In this document: piece by piece, positions 8,852 through 17,268 of the stretch | Layout: each line of letters starts with the position of its first letter | Numbering within the stretch: the first letter of the stretch is position 1 | DNA from: Acinetobacter stercoris | Lineage (GTDB): Bacteria > Pseudomonadota > Gammaproteobacteria > Pseudomonadales > Moraxellaceae | Direction: 5' to 3' | Assembly: GCF_900323515.1 (NCBI RefSeq) | Contig: NZ_OOGT01000011.1 | Span: forward strand, 1 to 37,566 | DNA length: 37,566 nucleotides | Program-made: the position numbers and the translations under genes | Notes under the pieces: generated by a model | Database searches by the model: none | Seen by the model: only the letters and a program-made list of their open reading frames with translations | Told to the model about the DNA's origin: nothing

Positions 8852-9271
8852 TCAAATTTTGCATTTTTTTGATTTTTGATAAATAGAAATGTTTTTCAGG
8901 TTTGCTTCAGAATCACTTTTAATTTTTTGTTGTAATTCTAGATTGTTCGCATCTGACTTATCTTCAGTACTTGCAACGGCTGTTGCCAGTTTACCTACTT
9001 TCGAGTCTCCGCCTCCAAATGCAGTTAAAGCACCGCTTGCCACACCTGCCCATTTGCCAACTTTAGCAGCTGGATTTTGAGATTGAGCATTGATGTTACT
9101 TAGGTTTTTTTCAGCAGATTCTAGAGACTGTTTTGCATTTGATTTTTCAACAGACAACGTTGCGCAGTCCATTGCTTTTAGTTCTGTTGTGGAAAGTTTT
9201 GCTGTGGCATCAGCCGCAAAAACTGGTGTTGTTAAGGATGCAATTGCAGCACAAATTATCAATTTTTTCAT
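8852..9271 (-). CDS. Small exported protein of unknown function
   Basis: 139 residues beginning with a clear Sec signal peptide (MKKLIICAAIASLTTPVFA, cleavage after VFA). The mature part, about 120 residues, has two cysteines (DCATLS near the N-terminus and KKCKI at the C-terminus) that could form one disulfide. It also has a helical, lysine/serine/asparagine-rich body likely to be coiled coil and a small glycine/alanine-rich stretch (GVASGALTAFGGG) that could insert in or associate with membrane. I place the start at the ATG at 9271. A GTG four codons upstream opens the frame but would spoil the MKK signal-peptide start. No lipobox, so the protein is probably periplasmic. Function unknown; its own terminators flank it on both sides. 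Confidence 0.75.
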   Translation of the reverse strand: MKKLIICAAIASLTTPVFAADATAKLSTTELKAMDCATLSVEKSNAKQSLESAEKNLSNINAQSQNPAAKVGKWAGVASGALTAFGGGDSKVGKLATAVASTEDKSDANNLELQQKIKSDSEANLKNISIYQKSKKCKI

Positions 9272-9299
9272 GGTTATATTCACAAATATAGTAAGTTAT

Positions 9300-9334
9300 A
9301 AGAAACGCGTTGATTTCACCGTTACGCGTTTCTT
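9300..9334 (-). terminator. Terminator-like hairpin downstream of the SDR gene
   Basis: Perfect 11-bp inverted repeat AAGAAACGCGT / ACGCGTTTCTT with a 13-base loop, about 90 bases beyond the SDR stop codon and about 30 bases before the next minus-strand gene. The minus-strand transcript ends TTTCTTATAACTT. It separates the two transcription units. Confidence 0.65.
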
Positions 9335-9423
9335 AGTTTATTCAACTCACCAGGTTTGGTCATTGCGCTTTTACGAATATAACTTTGTGATTTTTCATGG
9401 TTTTAACGTTATCGTGTTTTAGT

Positions 9424-10194
9424 TTATCTTTGGCTGAAGTACAAATTGGTCAGTCTATTTATAAATTGGGGGCTGATAGCCGACAGTTTATAAAGGACCT
9501 TGGTTTTTAGACCAATCGGTGTATGTGTTGCTGTAAAAATACCTGATTGAGTTTTTACAAGATTGTAAATCTGTACTGCCACATCCTGAGGTGTTAGATC
9601 AACCCCTATTTTTTGGATAGATCCAGCATCCATATCCTTGACCATAGCTGTCTGGACAAATAAGGGCATGACATCGAGTACACGAATTCCATACTTTTGC
9701 CATTCGACATCCAGGCCTTCAGTTATACCCCGAACTGCAAATTTACTTGCAGAATATGAAATCAAGTCAGCTTGTCCATAAATAGCCGAAGCAGAAGATA
9801 GATTGATCACTTTAGCAAATTCAGCTTTCTTTAAATAAGGAAAAGCGGCATGGCAACCATTTAGGACACCTTTTACATTGATGTCGATAGTTTTGTGGTG
9901 TGCTTCAATATCTGTGTATTCAAAAGCGCCTGAGTATAAAATACCAGCATTATTGACCAGAACATTGAGTTCACCAGCCCAGTCTGTGAAGTTATCCAGG
10001 GCTTGTTGCCATGATGAATATTCCGCGACATCTAGAAAACCGGCTAAGGCCTTATCTCCTAATTGATTAGCAAGTGCTTCGGCTTGTATAGCATTCTTAT
10101 CAAAAATACCAACCTGATAACCATGTTGATAGAATAGTCTGGCTATCGCTGCACCTATACCTTGGGCTGCACCACTAATAAAAATACTTGGCAT
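9424..10194 (-). CDS. Short-chain dehydrogenase/reductase (classical SDR)
   Basis: 256 residues with a Rossmann fold. The cofactor loop is SGAAQGIG (7-14), with Ser in place of the usual Thr of TGxxxGIG. The NNAG motif is at 81-84 and the catalytic set Ser133/134, Tyr147 and Lys151 (YSASK) is complete, so the enzyme should be active. The acidic residue at the end of beta-2 (IFDKN) suggests NAD(H) preference. Substrate cannot be read from sequence. I prefer the ATG at 10194, preceded by GGAAA at seven bases, over the ATG at 10206 which has no Shine-Dalgarno sequence. Divergent from mazG, with about 115 bases between starts. Confidence 0.88.
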   Translation of the reverse strand: MPSIFISGAAQGIGAAIARLFYQHGYQVGIFDKNAIQAEALANQLGDKALAGFLDVAEYSSWQQALDNFTDWAGELNVLVNNAGILYSGAFEYTDIEAHHKTIDINVKGVLNGCHAAFPYLKKAEFAKVINLSSASAIYGQADLISYSASKFAVRGITEGLDVEWQKYGIRVLDVMPLFVQTAMVKDMDAGSIQKIGVDLTPQDVAVQIYNLVKTQSGIFTATHTPIGLKTKVLYKLSAISPQFINRLTNLYFSQR

Positions 10195-10310
10195 AGAAAT
10201 TTCCATTTTTATTTTGAGTCATTGAATTATATGTAAAATATGTTTTACAAAATTGTATTGTGGTTAGCAATAGCCATTTATCTATTGATGTGATGAACAA
10301 GGACAATCAG

Positions 10311-11111
10311 ATGGAAAAATTGTTAAATATTATGCAAGAGCTACGTGAAAAATGTCCTTGGGATAAAGCACAAACACCAGAGTCATTAACCCGATATGCA
10401 ATCGAGGAAGCATATGAAGTAGAGGCTGCCGTACGTTCAAACAATATAAGCGATGTCAAAGAGGAATTAGGTGATCTACTTTTGCAAGTGGTTTTCCAGT
10501 CACAAATGTATAGTGAACAAGGTGCTTTTAATTTTAATGACGTAGTAGAAGCAATCAGTGAGAAATTGATTCGTCGACATCCACATGTATTTCAGCCAGA
10601 AAAGTTCCAGCAATTGACACCAGATCAAGTTTCAACACTATGGAAAGAGATCAAACAGCAGGAAAAAAAAGGTAAGCCACAATCCCGTTTAGATGAAATC
10701 AAGCATGCTCCTGCCTTATCGCAGGCAGAAAGTATTCAAAAAAATGTTGCTCAAATTGGTTTTGATTTTGCTAATGTGGATGAGGCTTATGCAAAGCTAG
10801 AAGAGGAACTGGCAGAGTTTAGGCAAGCTTTAAGTCAACAGAAGGCTCAAGAGATCATGGATGAGTTTGGTGATTGTTTATTTTCTTTGATTAATATTGG
10901 ACGAAAGCTAAATATTTCTAGCGAAATGGCACTCTTAGGAACTATTCATAAGTTTAAAAGTCGTTTTAACTATATTGAACAGCAAGCCCAAAACATGAAT
11001 AAACAACTAGATCAAATGAGTTTGGAAGAAATGGATCAACTATGGAATGAGGCAAAAATAATTTTAAAACATAAGTATTCCAGCTCAACTTCAGATAGTG
11101 ATGAAATTTAA
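10311..11111 (+). CDS. mazG: Nucleoside triphosphate pyrophosphohydrolase MazG
   Basis: Hydrolyses (d)NTPs to NMP and pyrophosphate, limiting aberrant nucleotides and, in E. coli, influencing ppGpp during starvation. The 266 residues contain two tandem MazG domains. The first has the metal-binding pattern E32 E33 xx E36 followed by E51 E52 xx D55 (IEEAYE, EELGD). The second has EEELAEF and EFGDCLF. CPWDKAQTPESL near the N-terminus is diagnostic. The ATG at 10311 has AAGGA eight bases upstream; the frame can be opened at a GTG at 10260, but that adds 17 non-conserved residues. The length matches E. coli MazG (263). It stands alone rather than with relA or mazEF. Confidence 0.93.
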   Translation: MEKLLNIMQELREKCPWDKAQTPESLTRYAIEEAYEVEAAVRSNNISDVKEELGDLLLQVVFQSQMYSEQGAFNFNDVVEAISEKLIRRHPHVFQPEKFQQLTPDQVSTLWKEIKQQEKKGKPQSRLDEIKHAPALSQAESIQKNVAQIGFDFANVDEAYAKLEEELAEFRQALSQQKAQEIMDEFGDCLFSLINIGRKLNISSEMALLGTIHKFKSRFNYIEQQAQNMNKQLDQMSLEEMDQLWNEAKIILKHKYSSSTSDSDEI

Positions 11112-11240
11112 TATATTCTGGATTGCAAATTGTTAAATCAAATGCAAGATTGGATTGAATTGCTTAAATATTATTCAGGTGTTGTTATTTCAAAAAATTA
11201 TGTCCCCTATAAAATATAATAAAAAAAACAGGGGAATAAT

Positions 11241-11663
11241 GTGAAGGTATTTAAAAAAATAATGCTGTTCAGCCTATCGTTTTGTTCGGCTATAGCTATG
11301 GCTGGAAGTAGTCAGAGTTTTGATCAAAATTATTTGAAATGGAAAGAAGCTCAACACGCTCAGGACCAGAGGTTAAAAGAGTCAAATGACGATTATTATC
11401 TATCTAAACCAGCGCTAATGAATAAATCTTCAGGTTCAGCATCCGGGATAAAAGCTTCTCAGTCTACGTCAAATAGAATTAGCCTGAACCGTGCAGATCT
11501 CCTGCAATTGCAGCAGCTTAAAGGCGTTGGTGCTAAAAAAGCTCAGGCGATTATTGAGTATCGGCAACAAAATGGAAATTTTAAAACGATAGAAGATATT
11601 CAAAAGGTGAAAGGTATTGGCCCTAAGATGTTTGAGAACAATAAATCACTTTTAACTTTGTAG
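11241..11663 (+). CDS. Exported ComEA-like helix-hairpin-helix protein
   Basis: 140 residues. The N-terminus is a Sec signal peptide (MKVFKKIMLFSLSFCSAIAMA, cleavage about 21/22), followed by a polar linker of about 55 residues, and a C-terminal pair of helix-hairpin-helix motifs. The motif cores are LKGVGAKKAQAIIEYR and VKGIGPKMFE, the ComEA-type DNA-binding unit. GTG start with GGGGA six bases upstream. ComEA proteins bind incoming DNA in the periplasm during natural transformation, and Acinetobacter is widely competent. A general periplasmic HhH protein is the alternative. The longer linker and absence of neighbouring com genes make the competence role an inference. Confidence 0.8.
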   Translation: MKVFKKIMLFSLSFCSAIAMAGSSQSFDQNYLKWKEAQHAQDQRLKESNDDYYLSKPALMNKSSGSASGIKASQSTSNRISLNRADLLQLQQLKGVGAKKAQAIIEYRQQNGNFKTIEDIQKVKGIGPKMFENNKSLLTL

Positions 11664-11812
11664 TTTTAGCTTTGCCACTGAAAGTCTGAGCATAGTAGCA
11701 TCAGATCTGAAAAGCGTATTGGTTTAAATAATCAAATTGCCCTTTGTCAGCGTTAGCGATATGATTAGCACAATTATGAATTTTTACGTCCTGACGTAGG
11801 AGACAGTGTCTT

Positions 11813-13273
11813 TTGCAAACTTTGCGCGCGTCAAAGTGTGGATTATCCACCTCTCAATTACCTTCTTCCATTTTAGATGTTATTGATTCTTTAACCAAAG
11901 CTGGCTATGAAGCTTATATTGTTGGTGGGGGTGTGCGTGACCTCATGCTTGGGCTAAACCCCAAGGACTTTGATGCTGTCACCAATGCAACACCTTCACA
12001 GGTTAAAGAAGTTTTTGGACGTCGTTGCCGAATTATAGGTCGACGTTTTGAATTGGCACACGTTTATTCTGGACGAGAATTAATAGAAGTTGCAACATTT
12101 CGTGCCCCACCTAAAAAAGCAGTGACTTCAGCTCAAGGGATGATTTTACGTGATAATAATTGGGGAACGATTGAGCAGGATTTTGCTCGCCGGGACTTCT
12201 CGATTAATGCTATGTATTATCAGCCACGTAAAGGTATTGTTTTAGATTTTTGCCATGCTGTGGATGATATTAAATCTAAAACTTTACGGTTACTTGGGGA
12301 TCCTGCACTTCGTTTTGAAGAAGATCCAGTGAGGATGCTGCGGACACTGCGCTTTGCAGCAAAACTAAATTTTAATATTGATCCTGCTATTCTGGATGTT
12401 TTTACACCTGAAATGACGCAACTCTTGCGTGATGTTTCTCCACATCGTCTATATGATGAATCTCAGAAATTATTTACGATGGGGCATTTGCATCGCATTA
12501 TGCCAATGCTTATAGAGTTCGGTGTGTGGCGGCAGTTGTTCGCAGATATTCCTCAGAAAATAACTAAATTCATTGAGCTAGCAGCCAAGAATACCGATCA
12601 GCGTATTCAAATTGGTAAAACCATCAATCCAGCATTTTTCTATGCAGTTTTGCTTTGGGAAACATTTTTAGAGCGTGTAGATTTTTATACATCTAAAGGT
12701 GTTGTACCGACAGAAGCCCGTGCTCAAGCAGGACTTGATGTCTTAAAGCGTCAGGCTACCCGCACGATTATCCCGCGTTTTGCAGAAACATTTGTACGTG
12801 AAGTCTGGGAAATGCAGAGTCGTTTACTCAATCCAAAACCGCAGCAAATCGAAGCATTATCAGGTCATGCCCGTTTTCGTGCTGGCTTTGATTTTATGTT
12901 ATTACGAGAAAAATCAGGTGATACCAGTTCCAATGGTATGGGAAGCTGGTGGGAAGCCTATCAAAATATGACGACCGATGAAAAAGAACGTGCGATTAGT
13001 GCTTATAATCGCCAGCGTGCAAAAGGTCGCCGTAAGGCACAGGATGAAGTTGCTCCAGATAGTAAAGTATCTAACCAGATTGAACCGCTAGTCAAAGAAA
13101 CAGAGTCTAGAACTCGTCGTTCGCGCCGGACACAAACACAACGCGTTGAAAATTCTAAAGTGATGATGACAAGTACGAATGATGCTATGACGATCAGTCC
13201 TGATCACCCTATTTTGAAACGGAAACGTGTAAAGCGTGATTTAAACCAGGTCGTTTTTGGACCAACGCAATGA
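11813..13273 (+). CDS. pcnB: Poly(A) polymerase I
   Basis: Adds 3' poly(A) tails that mark RNAs for decay. 486 residues. The nucleotidyltransferase head has VGGGVRDLMLG (37-47), the catalytic KDFDAV (Asp52, Asp54), IIGRRFELAHV (74-84, the signature that separates bacterial poly(A) polymerases from CCA-adding enzymes) and RRDFSINAMYY, followed by EDPVRMLRTLRFAAKL. The C-terminal tail is strongly basic (TRRSRRTQTQR, KRKRVKRD), as expected for RNA binding. The only possible initiation codon is TTG at 11813. An in-frame TGA lies at 11792, and the first in-frame ATG falls inside the catalytic motif. AGGAG lies about ten bases upstream and overlaps a TACGTC / GACGTA dyad (11785-11798). The stop overlaps folK by four bases. 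Confidence 0.95.
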   Translation: MQTLRASKCGLSTSQLPSSILDVIDSLTKAGYEAYIVGGGVRDLMLGLNPKDFDAVTNATPSQVKEVFGRRCRIIGRRFELAHVYSGRELIEVATFRAPPKKAVTSAQGMILRDNNWGTIEQDFARRDFSINAMYYQPRKGIVLDFCHAVDDIKSKTLRLLGDPALRFEEDPVRMLRTLRFAAKLNFNIDPAILDVFTPEMTQLLRDVSPHRLYDESQKLFTMGHLHRIMPMLIEFGVWRQLFADIPQKITKFIELAAKNTDQRIQIGKTINPAFFYAVLLWETFLERVDFYTSKGVVPTEARAQAGLDVLKRQATRTIIPRFAETFVREVWEMQSRLLNPKPQQIEALSGHARFRAGFDFMLLREKSGDTSSNGMGSWWEAYQNMTTDEKERAISAYNRQRAKGRRKAQDEVAPDSKVSNQIEPLVKETESRTRRSRRTQTQRVENSKVMMTSTNDAMTISPDHPILKRKRVKRDLNQVVFGPTQ

Positions 13274-13758
13274 GTATTGTGACTTATATCGGGATGGGAA
13301 GTAATCTTGGCGATTCTAAAGACATTTTGATTGAAGCAGTCAAAAAACTACAGAATTTGGGGATTGTACGCGTTTCAAAATTGTATCAAAGTCCACCTAT
13401 GGGGCCTCAGGATCAGCCAAATTATTTTAATGCTGTAGCTGAATTAATCACTGATCTTGAACCTTTGGCATTGCTAGATCAGTTACAACGCTTTGAAAAT
13501 GAGTCGGGTCGTGTCCGTTTACGTCGTTGGGGAGAGCGAACCCTGGATCTGGATTTACTCTTATATGGGCAAAAAAAAATCCAAAATGAGCGACTAACCG
13601 TACCACATGTTGGTATTATTGAGCGCGATTTTGTTGTCATCCCGCTTTTAGATTTGAATCCTACAATACAGATTGATGGTCAGACTTTACAAGATTTAGA
13701 TTTAATACAACATTCGACTTTAACTGAGCTTGCAGATGAGTCTTGGATAAATCATTAA
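13270..13758 (+). CDS. folK: 2-amino-4-hydroxy-6-hydroxymethyldihydropteridine pyrophosphokinase
   Basis: Transfers pyrophosphate from ATP to 6-hydroxymethyl-7,8-dihydropterin, the step before dihydropteroate synthase in folate synthesis. 162 residues, close to the E. coli length (159). The family signature RRWGERTLDLDLLLYG is present, with the two magnesium-binding aspartates at 93 and 95, and GSNLGD near the N-terminus plus PHVGIIERDFVVIPLLDL further on. The ATG overlaps the pcnB stop (ATGA), so translation is probably coupled. The order pcnB-folK-panB-panC is the same as in E. coli. Confidence 0.96.
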   Translation: MSIVTYIGMGSNLGDSKDILIEAVKKLQNLGIVRVSKLYQSPPMGPQDQPNYFNAVAELITDLEPLALLDQLQRFENESGRVRLRRWGERTLDLDLLLYGQKKIQNERLTVPHVGIIERDFVVIPLLDLNPTIQIDGQTLQDLDLIQHSTLTELADESWINH

Positions 13759-13804
13759 ATTTTTATGATTTTACAAAGATTCTTATGGATAGAGGAATTA
13801 CATC

Positions 13805-14614
13805 ATGATTAGTCTAAGTAATTTGAGAGACTTTAAACAAAACGGGCGTAAATTTTCATGCCTGACTTGTTATGATGCAAGCATGGCTAAAGCCATGGAA
13901 CTCGCTGAAATTGATAGTATTTTAATTGGTGACTCTTTAGGCATGGCAATACAGGGACATGATTCTACACTACCTGTTTCTGTTGCTGACATGGCGTATC
14001 ACACTGCTAATGTCCGTCGTGGCAATCAGCATGCTTTCATCATGTGTGATTTGCCATTTATGAGCTATGCAACACTTAATGATGCATTGCTCAATGCTAA
14101 AACGGTAATGCAAGCTGGTGCCCAAATGGTTAAGATTGAAGGTGGTGCGTGGCTGTCTGAAACTGTTGAAGTTCTTACACGTAATGGGATACCAGTTTGC
14201 GTTCATTTGGGGTTAACGCCTCAGTCGGTAAATGTATTTGGTGGTTATAAACTACAGGCAAAAACCAGAAAAGCTGCAGATCAGTTGATTGCTGATTGTC
14301 AGGCTGTTGTTGCCGCAGGTGCTGCAATTTTACTTTTAGAATGTGTGCCTGCACAGTTAGGAAAAGAAATTTCAGAATTATTCCCTGAAGTACCTGTCAT
14401 TGGCATTGGTGCCGGGGTTGAAACCGATGGTCAAGTTCTTGTTGTTCAGGATATGTTAGGACTGACATTCGGTCGAGTGGCACGTTTTGTGCGTAATTTT
14501 ATGAAAGAACAAGCAGGGGAAACTGCGATTGTTGATGCGTTCAAGGCCTACCATGCTGCGGTGCAAGATCAGTCATTTCCTGCTAAAGAACATACTTTCC
14601 AAGTCGAGCTGTAA
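13805..14614 (+). CDS. panB: Ketopantoate hydroxymethyltransferase
   Basis: Makes ketopantoate from alpha-ketoisovalerate and 5,10-methylenetetrahydrofolate, the first committed step to pantothenate and CoA. 269 residues. Metal ligands are Asp43 (GDSLGM) and Asp82 (CDLPF), with the catalytic Glu179 in LLLECVP; also KIEGG and HLGLTPQS. It forms a decameric TIM-barrel enzyme in known relatives. GAGGA lies nine bases before the ATG. It is 46 bases after folK and two bases before panC, so the folate branch that supplies its cofactor and the next pathway enzyme are co-transcribed. Confidence 0.96.
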   Translation: MISLSNLRDFKQNGRKFSCLTCYDASMAKAMELAEIDSILIGDSLGMAIQGHDSTLPVSVADMAYHTANVRRGNQHAFIMCDLPFMSYATLNDALLNAKTVMQAGAQMVKIEGGAWLSETVEVLTRNGIPVCVHLGLTPQSVNVFGGYKLQAKTRKAADQLIADCQAVVAAGAAILLLECVPAQLGKEISELFPEVPVIGIGAGVETDGQVLVVQDMLGLTFGRVARFVRNFMKEQAGETAIVDAFKAYHAAVQDQSFPAKEHTFQVEL

Positions 14615-14616
14615 AC

Positions 14617-15462
14617 ATGAAAACTGAAACTACTATACAAGGATTATCGGCATCACTGAATCCTGCTCGAGCGTCACGTAAAATCATTGGTTTTGTTCCG
14701 ACCATGGGTAATCTACATGAAGGTCATTTAAATCTGGTTCGTGAAGCACGAAAGCTGTGTGATGTTGTAGTAGTCAGTATTTTTGTGAATCCGATTCAGT
14801 TTGGACCAAATGAAGATTTTGATAATTACCCTCGTACTTTGGAACAAGATAGTCATTTACTGGCTGAAGTAGGTTGTGACATTGTATTTGCACCGTCAGT
14901 AGAGCAAATGTATGGTCATCAGCCTCGTTTAACCAATATTAGTGTTGCTGAAATTACCAACGATTTATGTGGATTACAACGCCCTGGCCATTTTGACGGG
15001 GTTGCTGTGGTAGTGACCAAGTTATTTAATATCGTACAGCCTAACTATGCATTCTTTGGACAAAAAGATTATCAACAACTGGCAGTGATCAAGCAGCTTG
15101 TTCGTGATTTGAATATGCCAATTGATGTGATTGGTGTACCAATTACACGTGCGGCTGATGGTTTGGCACTGAGTTCCCGTAATGGTTATTTATCCGAGCA
15201 AGATCGTAAAACAGCACCAACGATTTATAAAACATTAAAACTGGCTGAAGAAAATCTTCAGAAAGGTCAGAACTTGTCAGATGTGCTTGTTCAAATTCGG
15301 GCTGATTTGACGGCAGCAGGTTTTGAAGTTGATTATGTTGAGGCACGTACACCAATGCTGCAAAAGATTGATCAGTTTGATCAAGATGTTGTATTGTTTG
15401 TTGCAGCCAAGTTAGGTAAGACTCGTCTTATAGATAATTTACAAATAAAACATTCATCATAA
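14617..15462 (+). CDS. panC: Pantothenate synthetase
   Basis: ATP-dependent ligation of pantoate and beta-alanine to pantothenate. 281 residues. The nucleotidyltransferase HxGH motif is HEGH (34-37) inside [12 protein letters not shown], the KMSKS-like loop is ALSSRNGYL, and [13 protein letters not shown] and FGQKDYQQL are family-typical. It begins two bases after the panB stop with no independent Shine-Dalgarno site beyond GAGC, so translational coupling to panB is likely. panD, which makes beta-alanine, is not in the window. Confidence 0.96.
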   Translation: MKTETTIQGLSASLNPARASRKIIGFVPTMGNLHEGHLNLVREARKLCDVVVVSIFVNPIQFGPNEDFDNYPRTLEQDSHLLAEVGCDIVFAPSVEQMYGHQPRLTNISVAEITNDLCGLQRPGHFDGVAVVVTKLFNIVQPNYAFFGQKDYQQLAVIKQLVRDLNMPIDVIGVPITRAADGLALSSRNGYLSEQDRKTAPTIYKTLKLAEENLQKGQNLSDVLVQIRADLTAAGFEVDYVEARTPMLQKIDQFDQDVVLFVAAKLGKTRLIDNLQIKHSS

Positions 15463-15488
15463 ATATCGTATGAAAGGATAGCCATGCC

Positions 15489-16340
15489 ATGAAGCGCATA
15501 CTTATCGTGACAGGACAATCTGGTTCAGGTAAATCATCTGCCTTGCAGGTACTTGAGGACTTGGGTTATTACTGTATAGATAATTTGCCATTGGCATTGT
15601 TACCTGAAATCGTTGAAAAACTGGATCGTGAAAATAATCTTGAACAACTGGCTTTAGGGGTTGATGTTCGTAGTACCCGTGAGGACTTGCAAGGCTTTGA
15701 TCATGTATTTCAGTTATTACAAAAACATGGTGAAGTAGATGTCATTTATCTTACGACACAAGATCAGGGACTGATTGCCCGTTTTAGTGCTTCTCGTCGC
15801 CCGCATCCATTGGCCAGTCGTTTTCAAAGCTTGAATGAGTGTATTCAAGAAGAAAAACAATTGCTTTTACCGATTCAGTTACGAGCGACTGTTCATATTG
15901 ATACAACCGATAAAAGTGTGCATGACCTCAAAGATACATTATTGTCTAAGTTGGGACAGTCAGATAAACTGATTTTAATCTTGCAATCTTTTGGGTATAA
16001 ACATGGTATCCCGCTGGATGCCGATTTTGTTTTTGATGTCCGTCACTTGCCAAATCCACATTGGGATCTGGAGCTTCGAAAGTACTCAGGTTTAGATGAG
16101 CCTGTAAAAAAGTTTTTAGAAGATTCTGAACAAACCAATGAAATGTTCCAGGATATTTATCAGTTCTTGGATAAATGGCTACCTGCATTTGCAGAAGGTC
16201 ATCGACACTATATCACTGTTTCTATCGGTTGTACGGGAGGGCAGCATCGTTCTGTATATATCGTAGATCGATTAAAGCATGCATTAGAGTCTAAATGGAC
16301 AATTCAAGTTTTACATAGAGAAATGAAGCACTGGTCATGA
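15489..16340 (+). CDS. rapZ: RNase adapter protein RapZ (P-loop protein)
   Basis: 283 residues. N-terminal P-loop domain with Walker [10 protein letters not shown] (9-17) and a C-terminal domain with [21 protein letters not shown] and [15 protein letters not shown]. In E. coli RapZ binds GlmZ/GlmY small RNAs and delivers GlmZ to RNase E, controlling GlmS and cell-wall precursor supply. The C-terminus here (LHREMKHWS) lacks the basic KRKP-like end that contributes to RNA binding in E. coli, so the target may differ. AAGGA ten bases upstream of the ATG. The gene overlaps ptsO by four bases, preserving the rapZ-ptsO pair although rpoN-hpf-ptsN are absent. Confidence 0.93.
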   Translation: MKRILIVTGQSGSGKSSALQVLEDLGYYCIDNLPLALLPEIVEKLDRENNLEQLALGVDVRSTREDLQGFDHVFQLLQKHGEVDVIYLTTQDQGLIARFSASRRPHPLASRFQSLNECIQEEKQLLLPIQLRATVHIDTTDKSVHDLKDTLLSKLGQSDKLILILQSFGYKHGIPLDADFVFDVRHLPNPHWDLELRKYSGLDEPVKKFLEDSEQTNEMFQDIYQFLDKWLPAFAEGHRHYITVSIGCTGGQHRSVYIVDRLKHALESKWTIQVLHREMKHWS

Positions 16341-16606
16341 TCGACACAACTGTTGACGTAATTAATAAATTAGGATTACATGCACGTGCATCTGGAAAGC
16401 TAATCGAAGTTACCACCAAGTTTCGTTCAACGATTCAAATTGGCAAAGGTGATAAATTGGTAGATGCCAAAAATATACTTTCTTTACTTATGCTTGGAGC
16501 AGGTAAAGGGACAACATTACGTTTAGTGATTGATGGTGCAGATGAGGAAAAAGCCTTATCTGAAGTTCAAGCACTATTTGCAGCAAAATTTTACGAGGCA
16601 GATTAA
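16337..16606 (+). CDS. ptsO: HPr-family phosphocarrier protein NPr
   Basis: 89 residues. Accepts phosphate on His15 in the motif GLHARA (13-18) from an enzyme I-type protein, most likely EI-Ntr, and passes it to PtsN in the nitrogen-type PTS. The residue after Arg17 is Ala instead of the Pro of classical HPr. The position of the regulatory Ser46 of Gram-positive HPr is Asn, so HPr-kinase control is not expected. The ATGA overlap with rapZ indicates coupled translation, as in the enterobacterial ptsN-rapZ-ptsO order. Assignment as NPr instead of sugar-PTS HPr rests on this neighbourhood. Confidence 0.9.
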   Translation: MIDTTVDVINKLGLHARASGKLIEVTTKFRSTIQIGKGDKLVDAKNILSLLMLGAGKGTTLRLVIDGADEEKALSEVQALFAAKFYEAD

Positions 16607-16608
16607 TC

Positions 16609-17154
16609 GTGGCACGTCGACCGCAACGTTTTACTGAAGATGACTTTGAATCTTTGGAAGGGCGTGCAAGTAAAACTGAACAAAAGAAAGCTGTGCAACG
16701 CATGGCTGCTTTAGGTGAGCAACTGGCAGAGCTTTCAAAAAAGCAAATTGAAGAGCTTCCTGTTGAAGAGCGTTTGATTGAAGCACTATTGGATGTGCAA
16801 TTGATCACATCATTTGAGGCACGTCGTCGTCAATTTCAGCGAATTGGCAAATTACTTCGTAATGAAGATGAATCCATGATTTTGTCATACTTAACGCCTA
16901 AGCAAGGAGCTAAAAAACTTGCTCAGCTTGATCGTTGGGTAGAGCGTATGATCGCGCAACGTGACCCTGCAATTAAAGAGTTTTGCAAGTCTTATAATGC
17001 GGCAGAATCACACACGCTTCGTCAACATGTACTCAGGATTCATCGTGATATTTCATTGCAAGCAACTGAACAAGAGTTGGCAGAATCTAAGCTTAAATTT
17101 TTGAATTATGTGCAACAAGTTGCTTTGCTCTCTGATCAAGGTAAGGCAAAGTAA
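16609..17154 (+). CDS. darP: Ribosome-associated protein DarP (YjgA/DUF615)
   Basis: 181 residues, highly charged and all-helical. The family blocks are ARRPQRFTEDDFE at the N-terminus, RMAALGEQLAEL, ARRRQFQRIGKLLR and a C-terminal QQVALLSDQG helix. E. coli DarP (YjgA) binds late 50S precursors and helps ribosome maturation at the peptidyl-transferase centre. GTG start with GAGG ten bases upstream, two bases after the ptsO stop. It is the last gene of the long plus-strand run and is followed by the terminator at 17212-17245. Confidence 0.92.
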   Translation: MARRPQRFTEDDFESLEGRASKTEQKKAVQRMAALGEQLAELSKKQIEELPVEERLIEALLDVQLITSFEARRRQFQRIGKLLRNEDESMILSYLTPKQGAKKLAQLDRWVERMIAQRDPAIKEFCKSYNAAESHTLRQHVLRIHRDISLQATEQELAESKLKFLNYVQQVALLSDQGKAK

Positions 17155-17211
17155 GTATTGAAAATAGATCGATTAGATAATTAACTGATAAGAAATATCG
17201 TTATTTGTGAA

Positions 17212-17245
17212 AAATCCCCCCTTCTTTAAAAAGAAGGGGGGATTT
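17212..17245. terminator. Strong bidirectional terminator with G6/C6 stem
   Basis: Perfect 15-bp stem AAATCCCCCCTTCTT / AAGAAGGGGGGATTT with loop TAAA, between convergent darP and the acyl-CoA synthetase gene. The AAATCCCC...GGGGATTT design resembles the element between pheS and pheT, so it may derive from a dispersed palindromic repeat. Confidence 0.8.
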
Positions 17246-17268
17246 ACGGATTTACAATCAAATTGGTT

